Part shown: positions 7,687 through 16,380 of the stretch, piece by piece | How positions within the stretch are numbered: the first letter of the stretch is position 1 | Layout: each line of letters begins with the position of its first letter | Source: Bacillus sp. B15-48 | GTDB taxonomy: Bacteria; Bacillota; Bacilli; Bacillales; Cytobacillaceae | Direction: 5' to 3' | Assembly (NCBI RefSeq): GCF_016879755.1 | Contig: NZ_WOFU01000004.1 | Location: 310,001 to 374,000, forward strand | DNA: 64,000 bases | Translations under genes and position numbers: made by a program | The notes under the pieces: model-generated | What the model saw: the letters and a program-made list of their open reading frames with translations, nothing else | What the model was told of the DNA's origin: nothing | Database searches by the model: none

Positions 7687-9384
7687 TTATCTTTTTTCTT
7701 TTAGAAACTCAGTCATTTTACGAACGGTATCATCCAGTTTTTCTTCGAGCTGCTCTATGGTTTCATTTAAGCTTCCATCTTGATTTTTAAGCTGGTTCAT
7801 ATCTTTTTCGATGTCGTTTGCTAACTGAAGGAAAACCATCATCTTTTCGTCGACACTACTAGAAGATTGAATCTCTTTTATAGGTTGCTCATTTTGTAAA
7901 GATGTTTGTTTGGACAATGTCTTGTTAATTTTTATCAATCGATTGTCAATAAACGTAGTTAATTCCTGTGTTCGTCGTTCATTCATACTTAATTTATTTT
8001 TTAACATAATTAGCATGTCTTTGAGTTCCAACAACCTAGTTTCAGAGGCGTGCTCCATTGTTTCATCACTAACCGCATTTAAATTCGTAATCGGTAATAG
8101 TGGAATTCTCGTGTTTTTAATATCGCGAATAAACAAGTTGCGTTTATTCAATCCTCCTCTGTTTTTTCGAACCGTTGTTTGAAGGTCAAAAAGCTTCCTC
8201 CCTCCTGATGTTTGTAAGTACGTTTTAATATATTCATTGTCTGTCGAACGAATAACGACAATCTGTTGGCTGGCAATCGCTGGTGGATCTGTTTTTTTAT
8301 ACATATATATTTCACCAACATGTTGTGCAACAGGGGTGATGATATCTCCTGGCTGAAGAATACTGGCAGATTCATTTTCGGTTATGTCGGTGAGAAATTC
8401 ATTGTCTGCCAACACCTTAAATTGACCATTTTCGAGGTTTGTTGGTTTCACAATTAAATAGTTTCCGCTCTTCAGACGTTTACTGCTATGAATAATCGAA
8501 CCTAGTCTGACATCAGCAATATCTTCAATCTTACGGATATGTTTATTATTTAGCCTCTTGTCGAACTTATTTAAGCGTGGATTATAATAGTGAGGATCCC
8601 ATCTTGAACCTGTTAATGTTTCTACATTAACTGAGAAACCGTTATTTTGAAGATAGCAATCCTTGATTTCTTGAAAATTATTTGTGAAATGAGGCATGAA
8701 CACAGACGTTTTAGGGGCTTCTTTTTTGATAACAATGAGAGACATGTTTTTTAAATCAACAGGAACGTCGCCAGTGTCAAGACTCATAATCATCTCAACA
8801 TGATAATTTTGGAGAATAAAGTCTCGAAAATCCTGGGCATTATGTGTAAATAAAAAAGAGTTGCTAACTAATGTCACTAACTTTCCTTGATCATTTAGCA
8901 AAGATAGTGCTTTTTTCAAATAGACTAGTGCTATATTTTGTTCGAACCCTTCATAAAACATCCGGCCTAGTCTTGGAAAACATGAAATGACACAATCATA
9001 TTTCTCGGTAAATTCTTTATAAATTGGAAGTTCCTCGCTTAAATCCAATTGTGGGTAGAGTAATTTTCCAAGGGTAATCAAATCTTCGTTCGGATGATAT
9101 CCTTTAACGGTATCAGCTTGATTAAAATAACTTAAAAGCTTCCCAGTATGACAATGGATATCAATTATTTTTTTCGGATGATCTACGATTGCGATATCAG
9201 TAAGCAACTGCGCTAATTCGTTCGGGATATCAATATATTTTCGCGGATCAATCCTTGCTAAGGAATGACTTAAGTCCAACTGAGATCCTGTACTTAAATC
9301 AATAAACTCATTTAGAAACTGTCGTAATGAGATTTCTCCATTTTTGTATTTATCAATTAGCATATTTGTTAGGATGACTGGCAT
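7687..9384 (-). CDS. Degenerate N6-adenine methyltransferase / HsdS-like specificity fusion
   Basis: A 565-aa protein related to fused modification-specificity proteins of type I-like systems. Residues ~65-225 form a Rossmann methyltransferase-like domain. Its motif I reads DIHCHTGK (75-82) where DPxxGxG is usual. The catalytic NPPY/F position reads SCFP (134-137). Both key motifs are therefore lost. RWDPHYYNP (~261) leads into a single target-recognition-like domain (~280-435; IEDIADVRLGS). A coiled coil rich in Glu, Lys and Leu fills ~440-565. The start is the ATG at 9382-9384, 8 bases after GGAGG. No hsdR, hsdM or nuclease gene is adjacent. It may bind DNA without methylating it. Confidence 0.75.
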   Translation of the reverse strand: MPVILTNMLIDKYKNGEISLRQFLNEFIDLSTGSQLDLSHSLARIDPRKYIDIPNELAQLLTDIAIVDHPKKIIDIHCHTGKLLSYFNQADTVKGYHPNEDLITLGKLLYPQLDLSEELPIYKEFTEKYDCVISCFPRLGRMFYEGFEQNIALVYLKKALSLLNDQGKLVTLVSNSFLFTHNAQDFRDFILQNYHVEMIMSLDTGDVPVDLKNMSLIVIKKEAPKTSVFMPHFTNNFQEIKDCYLQNNGFSVNVETLTGSRWDPHYYNPRLNKFDKRLNNKHIRKIEDIADVRLGSIIHSSKRLKSGNYLIVKPTNLENGQFKVLADNEFLTDITENESASILQPGDIITPVAQHVGEIYMYKKTDPPAIASQQIVVIRSTDNEYIKTYLQTSGGRKLFDLQTTVRKNRGGLNKRNLFIRDIKNTRIPLLPITNLNAVSDETMEHASETRLLELKDMLIMLKNKLSMNERRTQELTTFIDNRLIKINKTLSKQTSLQNEQPIKEIQSSSSVDEKMMVFLQLANDIEKDMNQLKNQDGSLNETIEQLEEKLDDTVRKMTEFLKEKR

Positions 9385-9536
9385 GAAAACAACCTCCATA
9401 AAGTTTAAATGTTCTTATTCGTTTGTTTATTTTTAAAAATAAATCGCTTACAAAAGGCATTCCTAGTAAATAATGAAACTAAAAAAGCTATAATCATATA
9501 TTTCGACTTTGACGTGTCATTTTCCTTTAAAATAAA

Positions 9537-9573
9537 TAAAAACGAACGTCAGCTAAAAATAGCTTACGTCCGT
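9537..9573 (-). terminator. Terminator after the Dabb gene
   Basis: On the minus strand, ACGGACGTAAGCTA and TAGCTGACGTTCGT form a 14-bp stem with one mismatch around TTTT, followed by TTTTTATTTATTTT. It sits 14 bp past the stop codon of the 9587-9874 gene. Confidence 0.85.
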
Positions 9574-9586
9574 TTTTATCTAGTGG

Positions 9587-9874
9587 TTAAAACTCAAAGT
9601 CGACAACTGAATATTCACTCATTCCCATTTCCCCTAATAATTCCCCCACTTCTTGATGTTTCGGGTGCGGTACCATGTATTCTTCGAATGCTTGTTTATC
9701 TTTAAACCGGACTGATAGACCAAAATCATAGCCTTCAGCAAAATTTACTCCTGCTTGCGCATCAACAACTCCGGGAATCTCGCGTTTAAAAGCTTTAATT
9801 TTTTCAATCACTTCTGCCACTTTTGCCTCACTATTTTCTCGCGAAAAATTAATAAAGGTTAGATGTTCAATCAT
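9587..9874 (-). CDS. Dabb-family (stress-responsive alpha/beta barrel) protein
   Basis: A 95-aa protein of the dimeric alpha/beta-barrel (Dabb) superfamily. It has the hallmark opening MIEHLTFINFSREN, the middle GVVDAQAGVNF and the YDFGLSVRFKDKQAFEEY segment, and the HPKHQEV helix near the end. Family members are small soluble dimers, some stress-induced and some acting on polyketide-like or unknown substrates, so the reaction cannot be inferred. GGAGGGGG precedes the ATG. It is monocistronic, with its own terminator. Confidence 0.9.
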   Translation of the reverse strand: MIEHLTFINFSRENSEAKVAEVIEKIKAFKREIPGVVDAQAGVNFAEGYDFGLSVRFKDKQAFEEYMVPHPKHQEVGELLGEMGMSEYSVVDFEF

Positions 9875-10060
9875 TTTTTCCCCCTCCTAAAAGATCTCCC
9901 TACGATAAAACTATGAACCAAGCTTTATCTATTTATAAGTATTCACTTTTCGTTACAATCATGAAGGGATTGATAAAAAAATCGTTAACGAGAGAGAATG
10001 ATTTAATCCATCTCTCTTTTAAACCTTTATGCTGCGCCGTTTTCATAGTTGCTTTTCCTA

Positions 10061-11131
10061 TTAAAACAAACTTAACTGAATATAATTTGTATCTTTAAAA
10101 TTGCTAAACCGAACGCCAAAAAGCACGAGTGGAATTTCACTTAAATGGTCGTCATATAGTTTCTCAACCACTTGATAGATTTGCTCTCGGTCCGAAGTTG
10201 CTTCATCCAACGTCATACTTTTTGAATGACTACCTTCTTCTCGCTTTGTTTTATAAACGACCGCAATTGTTCCAGCTCTTAAATTTTTCTGCTTCAACCG
10301 CTCGCATAATGATTCAATCATTTTTCTCGCTAAACTCATCAATAATTCCGGTTCAGAAATGGGCTGAGCAAAGGTTTTTTCTTTCCCAATCGTCTTGTCC
10401 CCTTTTTCTCTTTCCGGATTGACACGGTCAGATCCAATTCCTAATGCTGCTTTTTGCAGCCACTCTCCCCTTTTGCCAAGAATCAGCTTCAGTTGAAGAG
10501 GATCGGACTTAGCTAGATCACCAATCGTAAAAATATCATATTTATTTAGTTTCTCTTCGGTTTTTTGACCACACCCATGCAATTTACTTAATTTTTGTGG
10601 ATGAAAATAACAACAGAATTGCAGCTGTTGTAAGTGAACATAACCAAAGGGTTTCTTTATATCTGCAGCCATTTTGGCAGACGTTTTCGTATTACTGCAG
10701 CCGATACTGCATCCAAGTCTCAATTTTTCCCATAACATCTTTTGGATATAGGTTGCAATCATTTTTGGAGAAGTTCCTTTTTGAACACGCTCCGTTATAT
10801 CTACATAAGCCTCATCGATACTAGCTGTTTCTGTTGGGCCAATTAATCGGAGAAAGTCCATGATTTTTTTTGAGTAGCTGCCATACAAAGTATGATTTCG
10901 CTCGACAATGATCGCTTCGGGACACTTTTTTAATGCCTCGTAAACAGACATCGTCGTATAGACACCTTTATTTTTCGCTTCATAGCTTGCCGCGATGACT
11001 AACCCTTTTTTTCGGTTGTTCGGAACACCGCCGACGATAATTGGTTTCCCGAATAATGATGGATCTTCTGCTTGATGAACACTAGCAAAAAAGGAGTTCA
11101 TATCAATAAGAAGAATGGTTTTTTTTGACAT
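10061..11131 (-). CDS. dinB: DNA polymerase IV (Y-family)
   Basis: Error-prone translesion polymerase of 356 aa. Catalytic carboxylates are in LLIDMNSFFASV (near residue 10) and ASIDEAYVD (near 104). Helix-hairpin-helix motifs HGCGQKTEEKL and IFTIGDLA follow, then the little-finger domain. The last five residues, QLSLF, form a canonical beta-clamp binding peptide. AAGGAGT lies 9 bases before the ATG. I looked for a LexA box (CGAAC-N4-GTTCG) upstream and saw none, so SOS control is not evident. Confidence 0.95.
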   Translation of the reverse strand: MSKKTILLIDMNSFFASVHQAEDPSLFGKPIIVGGVPNNRKKGLVIAASYEAKNKGVYTTMSVYEALKKCPEAIIVERNHTLYGSYSKKIMDFLRLIGPTETASIDEAYVDITERVQKGTSPKMIATYIQKMLWEKLRLGCSIGCSNTKTSAKMAADIKKPFGYVHLQQLQFCCYFHPQKLSKLHGCGQKTEEKLNKYDIFTIGDLAKSDPLQLKLILGKRGEWLQKAALGIGSDRVNPEREKGDKTIGKEKTFAQPISEPELLMSLARKMIESLCERLKQKNLRAGTIAVVYKTKREEGSHSKSMTLDEATSDREQIYQVVEKLYDDHLSEIPLVLFGVRFSNFKDTNYIQLSLF

Positions 11132-11249
11132 GACAAAGACTCCTTATAGGTGATAATCATTTGTTCCTTTTATAAATATAAAATAGATTCAACACAACTA
11201 ACAAGAATATGCAAACGTCATTTGATCGAACGAACTTCATCATAAATAA

Positions 11250-11271
11250 GAGGATGCCATTTGCCATCCTC
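11250..11271 (-). terminator. Weak hairpin after the DUF4317 gene
   Basis: GAGGATG and CATCCTC pair across an 8-base spacer about 55 bp past the 11326 stop codon. The following minus-strand sequence, TTATTTATG, is only moderately T-rich. Confidence 0.4.
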
Positions 11272-11325
11272 TCTCCATTCCAATTCAATTTGCTCATGTT
11301 CATGAAAAAACCTTCTCAAGGCCTA

Positions 11326-12489
11326 CTAAAGTGTCCCAGTTTCCAACCTGAAACCTTCGACGATGACGTCCTCATCGATTTCAATTAATAAGCAGCGTTT
11401 TCCGTCGTACGTTATATATTTTAAATGTTTCAAATCTTGAGGACGGATAGACAAGTTAGCTACCTTCGTCTCGATTTTAATGTTTTTCGGAACTAAATTG
11501 CTCGCCTTGAATTCGTGCTTTTCGTCGGCAACAACGTTTTTAAAGGCTTGTTCCACCTTAGCAGTATCGACATCCTCTACCCCGCTAACGGTTAAAATAC
11601 GTTCAACATCGCGATAATCTAACATAGGCGATTCACTTTCATCCTCTTCTTCTTCGTTCGCCTGAACGACCCGATCGATTTCCTCATAAACATTTGATAT
11701 GACCCTTGATTCAACCTCATCTCCCATTACATTGATTAAGATTTGTTCAAAACTATCTTTGTCTTCTACCGCCGTAATAATGTCTTCACAAGTAAGAACA
11801 GATTCAATGAATAACTCATCAGGTTGATTGACTTTCCCTGAACAGTAAAGAATGTGATTTACGTCGGCAGCGTTGTTGTGAAAGGCTGGAAATAAAAAGC
11901 CTGACATTGGCGAGGCTAAATCAATTATCGGATCGAGAATATTATTCGATTTAAATTCTTTTTCAATATAATCAAATAGCAACGCTTTTTTTGGCTGATT
12001 TGTTTTATTGAGGCTGCAAAGGATAAACTCGTTTGAATAAACTTCATCATCTCCGCCTTCTTCCGACTCTAGATCCCGTTTTTTAGTCGGTTTTCGATAT
12101 TCTCCTCGAATAAACGTCACCATCGTATCAAATTCATAAACCGTATTTGCAAACATTTTTTCGACGATTTGCAGCATGGTTTCATTCCAATTTTCAGTTT
12201 CCTTTGCATGGAGACCATTAAAAAGGATCGTTTGGGTACTGTCTTCGACATCACGCCTAAATTTCAGTTCAAATAGTTTATTATCGAGAGAACCTGTTAA
12301 CACTTTTTTAAAGTTTTGCAAAAATAGTTCTTGTGCCTCCAGTTCTAACATTTGAAATGGTTGACTGACATGGTGATAGATTTCACCTGTTTCTTTCTTC
12401 ACATAAACATTAAAAATTTCTCGTATGCTTAGTAGATTGTTATTCAACTTAAATTGCTTTCGAATATTAGCGATGTCCTTTTTGTTCAT
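11326..12489 (-). CDS. DUF4317 family protein
   Basis: A 387-aa cytoplasmic protein matching the uncharacterised DUF4317 family of Firmicutes. It has a conserved N-terminus (MNKKDIANIRKQFKLNNNLL), a central mixed domain, and an acidic linker (EEEEDESES) near residue 285. A C-terminal domain ends in CLLIEIDEDVIVEGF. There are no membrane segments and no catalytic motif I can name. The start is the ATG at 12487-12489, 8 bases after GGGAG; an upstream ATG at 12546 lacks a ribosome site. Function is unknown. Confidence 0.85.
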   Translation of the reverse strand: MNKKDIANIRKQFKLNNNLLSIREIFNVYVKKETGEIYHHVSQPFQMLELEAQELFLQNFKKVLTGSLDNKLFELKFRRDVEDSTQTILFNGLHAKETENWNETMLQIVEKMFANTVYEFDTMVTFIRGEYRKPTKKRDLESEEGGDDEVYSNEFILCSLNKTNQPKKALLFDYIEKEFKSNNILDPIIDLASPMSGFLFPAFHNNAADVNHILYCSGKVNQPDELFIESVLTCEDIITAVEDKDSFEQILINVMGDEVESRVISNVYEEIDRVVQANEEEEDESESPMLDYRDVERILTVSGVEDVDTAKVEQAFKNVVADEKHEFKASNLVPKNIKIETKVANLSIRPQDLKHLKYITYDGKRCLLIEIDEDVIVEGFRLETGTL

Positions 12490-12665
12490 TCGTTTCAACT
12501 CCCATTCCTGATTATACTTCCCAACTAGAAACGGGTCAAAGTACATATTCAGACTAAATTAAAAATAAATAAGGAACGAGAAGCTATGCAAATCATTGCT
12601 AGCATCTGTTCCTTATTTCGTGAATATATTCTCGTTTTACTGTTAAAATGGAAGAATGCGAATAA

Positions 12666-13124
12666 TTAAACGCTTTCAATTTCATTCCGAACTTCATCGT
12701 CAAGCTTTTTCACAAGCTTTTCATTATACGTTTTTCGGAATGTTGGATTTTGCGTAATTTCAGCGCCATAGAAAGTGATGTCTCTAATTTCGTCAATATC
12801 TACTTCAATGATGGACATTTTAAGTGTCATTTCCTCTGTTAGCTGCTTTTTAATACTTGATTTTCCATAAATAGAATAAACTTTATTCAATCCGATAATA
12901 GTAAAGACGAATTCTGTATTTAAGGCCGCTAATTTAACTAAGCGTGACTTATGGTCAACAGCAAATCGAATGGTGCTTTCATCTGTAGCAAACACCCATG
13001 ATAATGCATTTGAAAGGACCCGTCCTTCTTCTGCGTCATAAGCATTTAACATAACGAGTGAATTTCCTTGTAATAATTCCATCATTTCATTTGATAAACA
13101 GTTTTCAATTTGTTTTAATTTCAT
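12666..13124 (-). CDS. Pyridoxamine-5'-phosphate oxidase-like FMN-binding family protein
   Basis: A 152-aa protein with the split-barrel layout of the pyridoxamine phosphate oxidase-like superfamily. Signs are the N-terminal helix, the VMLNAYDAEEGRVLSNALSW strand pair and the AVDHKSRLVKLAALN segment, where family members contact FMN phosphate with an Arg/Lys-Ser. It is more likely a general flavin or cofactor-binding protein than PdxH. GGAGG stands 7 bases before the ATG at 13122-13124. The region upstream to 13340 has no gene or clear signal. Confidence 0.7.
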   Translation of the reverse strand: MKLKQIENCLSNEMMELLQGNSLVMLNAYDAEEGRVLSNALSWVFATDESTIRFAVDHKSRLVKLAALNTEFVFTIIGLNKVYSIYGKSSIKKQLTEEMTLKMSIIEVDIDEIRDITFYGAEITQNPTFRKTYNEKLVKKLDDEVRNEIESV

Positions 13125-13340
13125 GTTAATAACCTCCAAAACTAATTAAGATCATGTAAGAATCGGGTTTTAAAATTAAAGGTTTATAATGTTCTTACTA
13201 TAATAATAGTAACGGAATTCAGAAAAAAGTCAAATATTACGATAATTTTAAAGCAAAAAAAGTGATTTTTAAAAAACTTTTTATTTGATAGTGGCTCATG
13301 CACTGGGCTTGGATCAAAAATTTAGGAGTATAGCAAAAAA

Positions 13341-13377
13341 GCAAAATCGTCTTCTCGACTGGAGAAGACGATTTTGC
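13341..13377 (-). terminator. Strong terminator
   Basis: A perfect 16-bp stem, GCAAAATCGTCTTCTC with its complement, around a 5-base loop, then TTTTTTGC on the minus strand. It may end transcripts coming from the quinone oxidoreductase gene and isolates the gene downstream. Confidence 0.8.
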
Positions 13378-13466
13378 TTAAATAATTACATGAACCTTCA
13401 ACATGGAATATTAAATAAGTAGGGTCGTAGTCTTATGAAATGAGTTTTCATTTATAATGTCAACAA

Positions 13467-13872
13467 CTCATGACTGAAGTCACGAGCTTGTAAAGGCAAA
13501 AATCGCCTTCTGGTATCAACAGCCCAATATACGCCCGTTGGCATACCGATTCAATCACCTCATTTAAGAGGTGAACTGTTTGACGAGGAACCAAGCGAAC
13601 CCCGTATTGATAATCACATGCGCTTGGCTATCGCTACATGTAACGGTTTTTTGTTCGTGTTGCTTGAACATTTTACGATGCAGAGCTTTTCCTGCATCAA
13701 CCCTATATGTTCAGTTTTCAAAGAACAATTTCTAGTTATATTATAGCATGTTTAATGTGGGATACAAAAAGTTTAGCTGACATGTCGGATACTTAATCTA
13801 GTACAAAATCTCGCGGTTTTCGAGCACTAGACCGTATCCGAAGGCGATTCTTCTCATGACTGAAGTCACGAG
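13467..13872 (+). mobile_element. Gene-less IS200/IS605-like remnant (palindrome-bounded)
   Basis: CTCATGACTGAAGTCACGAG occurs twice as an exact 20-base direct copy (13467-13486 and 13853-13872), 386 bp apart. Each copy is an imperfect hairpin. The right copy sits inside a longer imperfect dyad, GGCGA...TCGCC (about 13842-13882). This 'CTCGTGACTTCAGTCATGAG' hairpin is the style of end found on IS200/IS605 and tnpB elements in Bacillaceae (from memory). No transposase or TnpB reading frame survives between the copies. It is most likely an internally deleted or non-autonomous element, inserted just past the 13889 stop codon. Confidence 0.55.
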
Positions 13873-13888
13873 GGTTCTCGCCTATTAT

Positions 13889-14890
13889 CTAAAGTGAATT
13901 CGCAGATTCTTGGTTCTTCACAACCACTTTCCCCCATGTTTTTCTTGTTGCTAGTAAATTCAGCGCCTCAGGCACTTGATTAAAAGAAAATTCCCGGTAA
14001 ATTAAAGGGGTAATTTTTCCCTCTTCATATAGTTTCATTATTTTTTCGTGTTCGACCCGCACTTGTTCCGGAAATAGTTTTGCATAGTATCCATAGTGAA
14101 CTCCGACGACCGAATAATTTTTTATTAAAACATGATTGGCAGGCACAGTTGGGATCGTTCCACCTGCAAAGCCAATGACTAAAATTCTTCCGTTGAAAGC
14201 GATACATTTTCGTGAACGGTCAAACACGTCTCCGCCAACTGGATCATAGATGACATCTGCTCCTTTTCCAGCTGTTTCTTTTTTTACAATGTCAACAAAA
14301 TCTTCGGTATGATAATCAATGACAACGTCCGCGCCCATGTCGGCGCAAATCTTGGTCTTTTCCTCTCCTCCGGCGGTTGCAATGACTTTAGCACCGACAG
14401 CTTTCCCTAATTGAATTGCAGCCGACCCAACTCCACCGGCACCAGCATGGACGAGCAACACTTCTCCTGCTCGAAGTTGTCCACGATTAAACAAGGCATA
14501 ATAGGAAGTACGATACGTAACACTCATTGCCGCTGCCTCACTCCATGTCATCAGATCTGGAATCGTATAGACATCGGCTTCTGATACCGACACAAATTCA
14601 GCAAGTCCGCCTGTTGGCAGTTTTGGCAAAGCGGCCACACGCTGCCCTTTCCTAAATGGCCCATCCTTCCTAGCCTCTACGACCGTACCTGAGATTTCAG
14701 AGCCGAATGTGAAAGGAAGAGGTGGTTTTTCTTGGTATTTTCCTTGGCATAGTAAAATATCAAAAAAGTTAAGTGCAGCTGCTTCTACTTTTATCGTCAC
14801 TTCAAATTCTTTTCGTGTAGGTAGGGGGATTTCTTCCATTTTTAATACGTCTTCTGGTTCTCCTAATTCTTTCACTAACCAAGCTTTCAT
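13889..14890 (-). CDS. NADPH:quinone oxidoreductase (zeta-crystallin type MDR)
   Basis: Zinc-independent medium-chain reductase of 333 aa. It has an N-terminal GroES-like domain (ALNFFDILLCQGKY, PFTFGSEISGTV) and a Rossmann domain with the AGAGGVGSAAIQLGKAVGA NADPH loop (near residue 150) and DPVGGDVFDRS. Structural zinc Cys residues are absent. It reduces quinones or enoyl-type substrates with NADPH; the exact substrate is open. The gene is single, with GGAGG upstream, and its 3' end abuts the IS-like remnant. Confidence 0.9.
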   Translation of the reverse strand: MKAWLVKELGEPEDVLKMEEIPLPTRKEFEVTIKVEAAALNFFDILLCQGKYQEKPPLPFTFGSEISGTVVEARKDGPFRKGQRVAALPKLPTGGLAEFVSVSEADVYTIPDLMTWSEAAAMSVTYRTSYYALFNRGQLRAGEVLLVHAGAGGVGSAAIQLGKAVGAKVIATAGGEEKTKICADMGADVVIDYHTEDFVDIVKKETAGKGADVIYDPVGGDVFDRSRKCIAFNGRILVIGFAGGTIPTVPANHVLIKNYSVVGVHYGYYAKLFPEQVRVEHEKIMKLYEEGKITPLIYREFSFNQVPEALNLLATRKTWGKVVVKNQESANSL

Positions 14891-15117
14891 TTTTTGGTCC
14901 TCCTATTACGATACGTTAAAATAGTTATTCTTTGTCTATTAAGCTACCTTTTCTATCATCTTACTATATGGACCAATAAATCGCCTCATATTTATGAATT
15001 TTCAGTGAATTAGAAAGACAGTCTTACACTGCAATAAGGTTTACAAAGCAGGAAGACTCGCCTATTTATAAGAGAATAATCGAACATTTTTTGAACAGGT
15101 AATATAGGACGGAGAAG

Positions 15118-15303
15118 TTAAACAATCCGAATTTTCCCTATCCTTTTCGATTTAACGTGATTTTTCCTAGGTAGTGTTTTTTGAGTAATCGATTGATTAT
15201 GAAAATACGTTCGTCCAATCATAAACAGGATTACGCCAATCAAAGAGATTATTATGCTGCCAAAGAGCATCCAAATAAACCGCCTGCCCATTTTAAAAAG
15301 CAT
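15118..15303 (-). CDS. Small single-pass membrane protein
   Basis: A 61-aa protein with one transmembrane helix (about residues 10-30, FIWMLFGSIIISLIGVILFM) and a basic C-terminal tail (KTLPRKNHVKSKRIGKIRIV). GAGGTGGG lies four bases before the ATG. No family is recognised. The positive tail probably stays in the cytoplasm and could bind membrane lipid or nucleic acid. The flanks (14891-15117 and 15304-15546) hold no other gene. Confidence 0.6.
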   Translation of the reverse strand: MLFKMGRRFIWMLFGSIIISLIGVILFMIGRTYFHNQSITQKTLPRKNHVKSKRIGKIRIV

Positions 15304-15546
15304 TTTCCCACCTCTTTTTTTATTTTGAGGATGTATATGACAAAATCATCCTCATTATGACGAAAAACAAATTGGTTCCCATCTGTCTTCTGTTGTCACT
15401 AGAACGAGTGGAGTTTTTTCACGTCTCGTTATCTATTTTTAAAATAATTCTAAATGTTCACTTTGTTAACGCTTATCCTCTTGTATACTGTAGAATAAGA
15501 TTATCGTTATGAAAAAATCATTTTGAATTTAAAGGGTTGATAACTA

Positions 15547-16380
15547 GTGCATAGGAAAAAAGAGTTAAAAGTGATCCGAATCCCGATTCCGACTCCGACA
15601 TTATATCCGCATACAACAACAAATTGCTATCTTGTTGGCAATGAAGACGAATGTCTATTAGTAGATGCTGGCTATGATTCAGAAGAGACAAAGATAAACC
15701 TTAACAAGGCGATTGCTCAACATCAATTAGCAATCCCTAAAAAAATTATCCTCACTCATTCGCATCCAGATCATGCCCTTGGTGTCCGTCAGTTAACAAA
15801 CTGGGACGCGGTCGTTTCTTTTCATAAGGAAGAAAAAAGTCAAACGCTAGAGGCAATTGCGCCTTACAAAAAGATTTCAACCTTAGATGATGAAGACAGA
15901 ATGACCATAGGGGGTGAACAAATCATCATTCTTCACACTCCTGGACATACACCTGGTCATTTAGGTCTGTACCTGCCATCCTCACAAATTTTAATTGCAG
16001 GAGATAACATCGTTGCCGAAGGAACTACATGGATTGGCCCGCCTGATGGAGATATGACCGACTATATTCAATCGTTAAATCGGTTAAAAACGTTAAACAT
16101 TTCAAAAATTGCTCCAGGTCATGGCAATTGGGTTACGAAACCATATGAACAAATTGAATTTGTTTTAAGCCGTCGATTATTTCGGGAATCCCAAATAATC
16201 ACCTTGTTAAAGGAGCATAAGCAGGTAACCTCTCGTAAACTTACTGAGATTATTTATGAATCCAGCATTCATCCATCCGTTTTTAATGTGGCGAAACTGA
16301 CGATTGAAGCACATCTACATAAATTGGTTCAAGAAGGAGTTGTGGACTTTATCGAACCTAACTATTCGCTTGTTGTTTAA
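15547..16380 (+). CDS. MBL-fold metallo-hydrolase (LACTB2-like)
   Basis: A 277-aa metallo-beta-lactamase-fold hydrolase. Metal ligands are visible in HSHPDH (71-76; Ser replaces the more usual variable residue), HTPGHTPGH (~137), the bridging Asp in LIAGDNIV (~157) and PGHG (~197). A C-terminal winged-helix-like domain (~215-277) matches the LACTB2/SoxH-like group, members of which act on RNA or thioesters. The GTG start at 15547 has only a weak site (AAAGGGTTG). Its 3' end overlaps the convergent NUDIX gene by 23 bp. Confidence 0.88.
   Translation: MHRKKELKVIRIPIPTPTLYPHTTTNCYLVGNEDECLLVDAGYDSEETKINLNKAIAQHQLAIPKKIILTHSHPDHALGVRQLTNWDAVVSFHKEEKSQTLEAIAPYKKISTLDDEDRMTIGGEQIIILHTPGHTPGHLGLYLPSSQILIAGDNIVAEGTTWIGPPDGDMTDYIQSLNRLKTLNISKIAPGHGNWVTKPYEQIEFVLSRRLFRESQIITLLKEHKQVTSRKLTEIIYESSIHPSVFNVAKLTIEAHLHKLVQEGVVDFIEPNYSLVV

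Noticed and set aside
11132-11325. LexA (SOS) box upstream of dinB
   Set aside because: CGAACGAAC occurs near 11228 but the GTTCG half is missing, so the dyad is absent.
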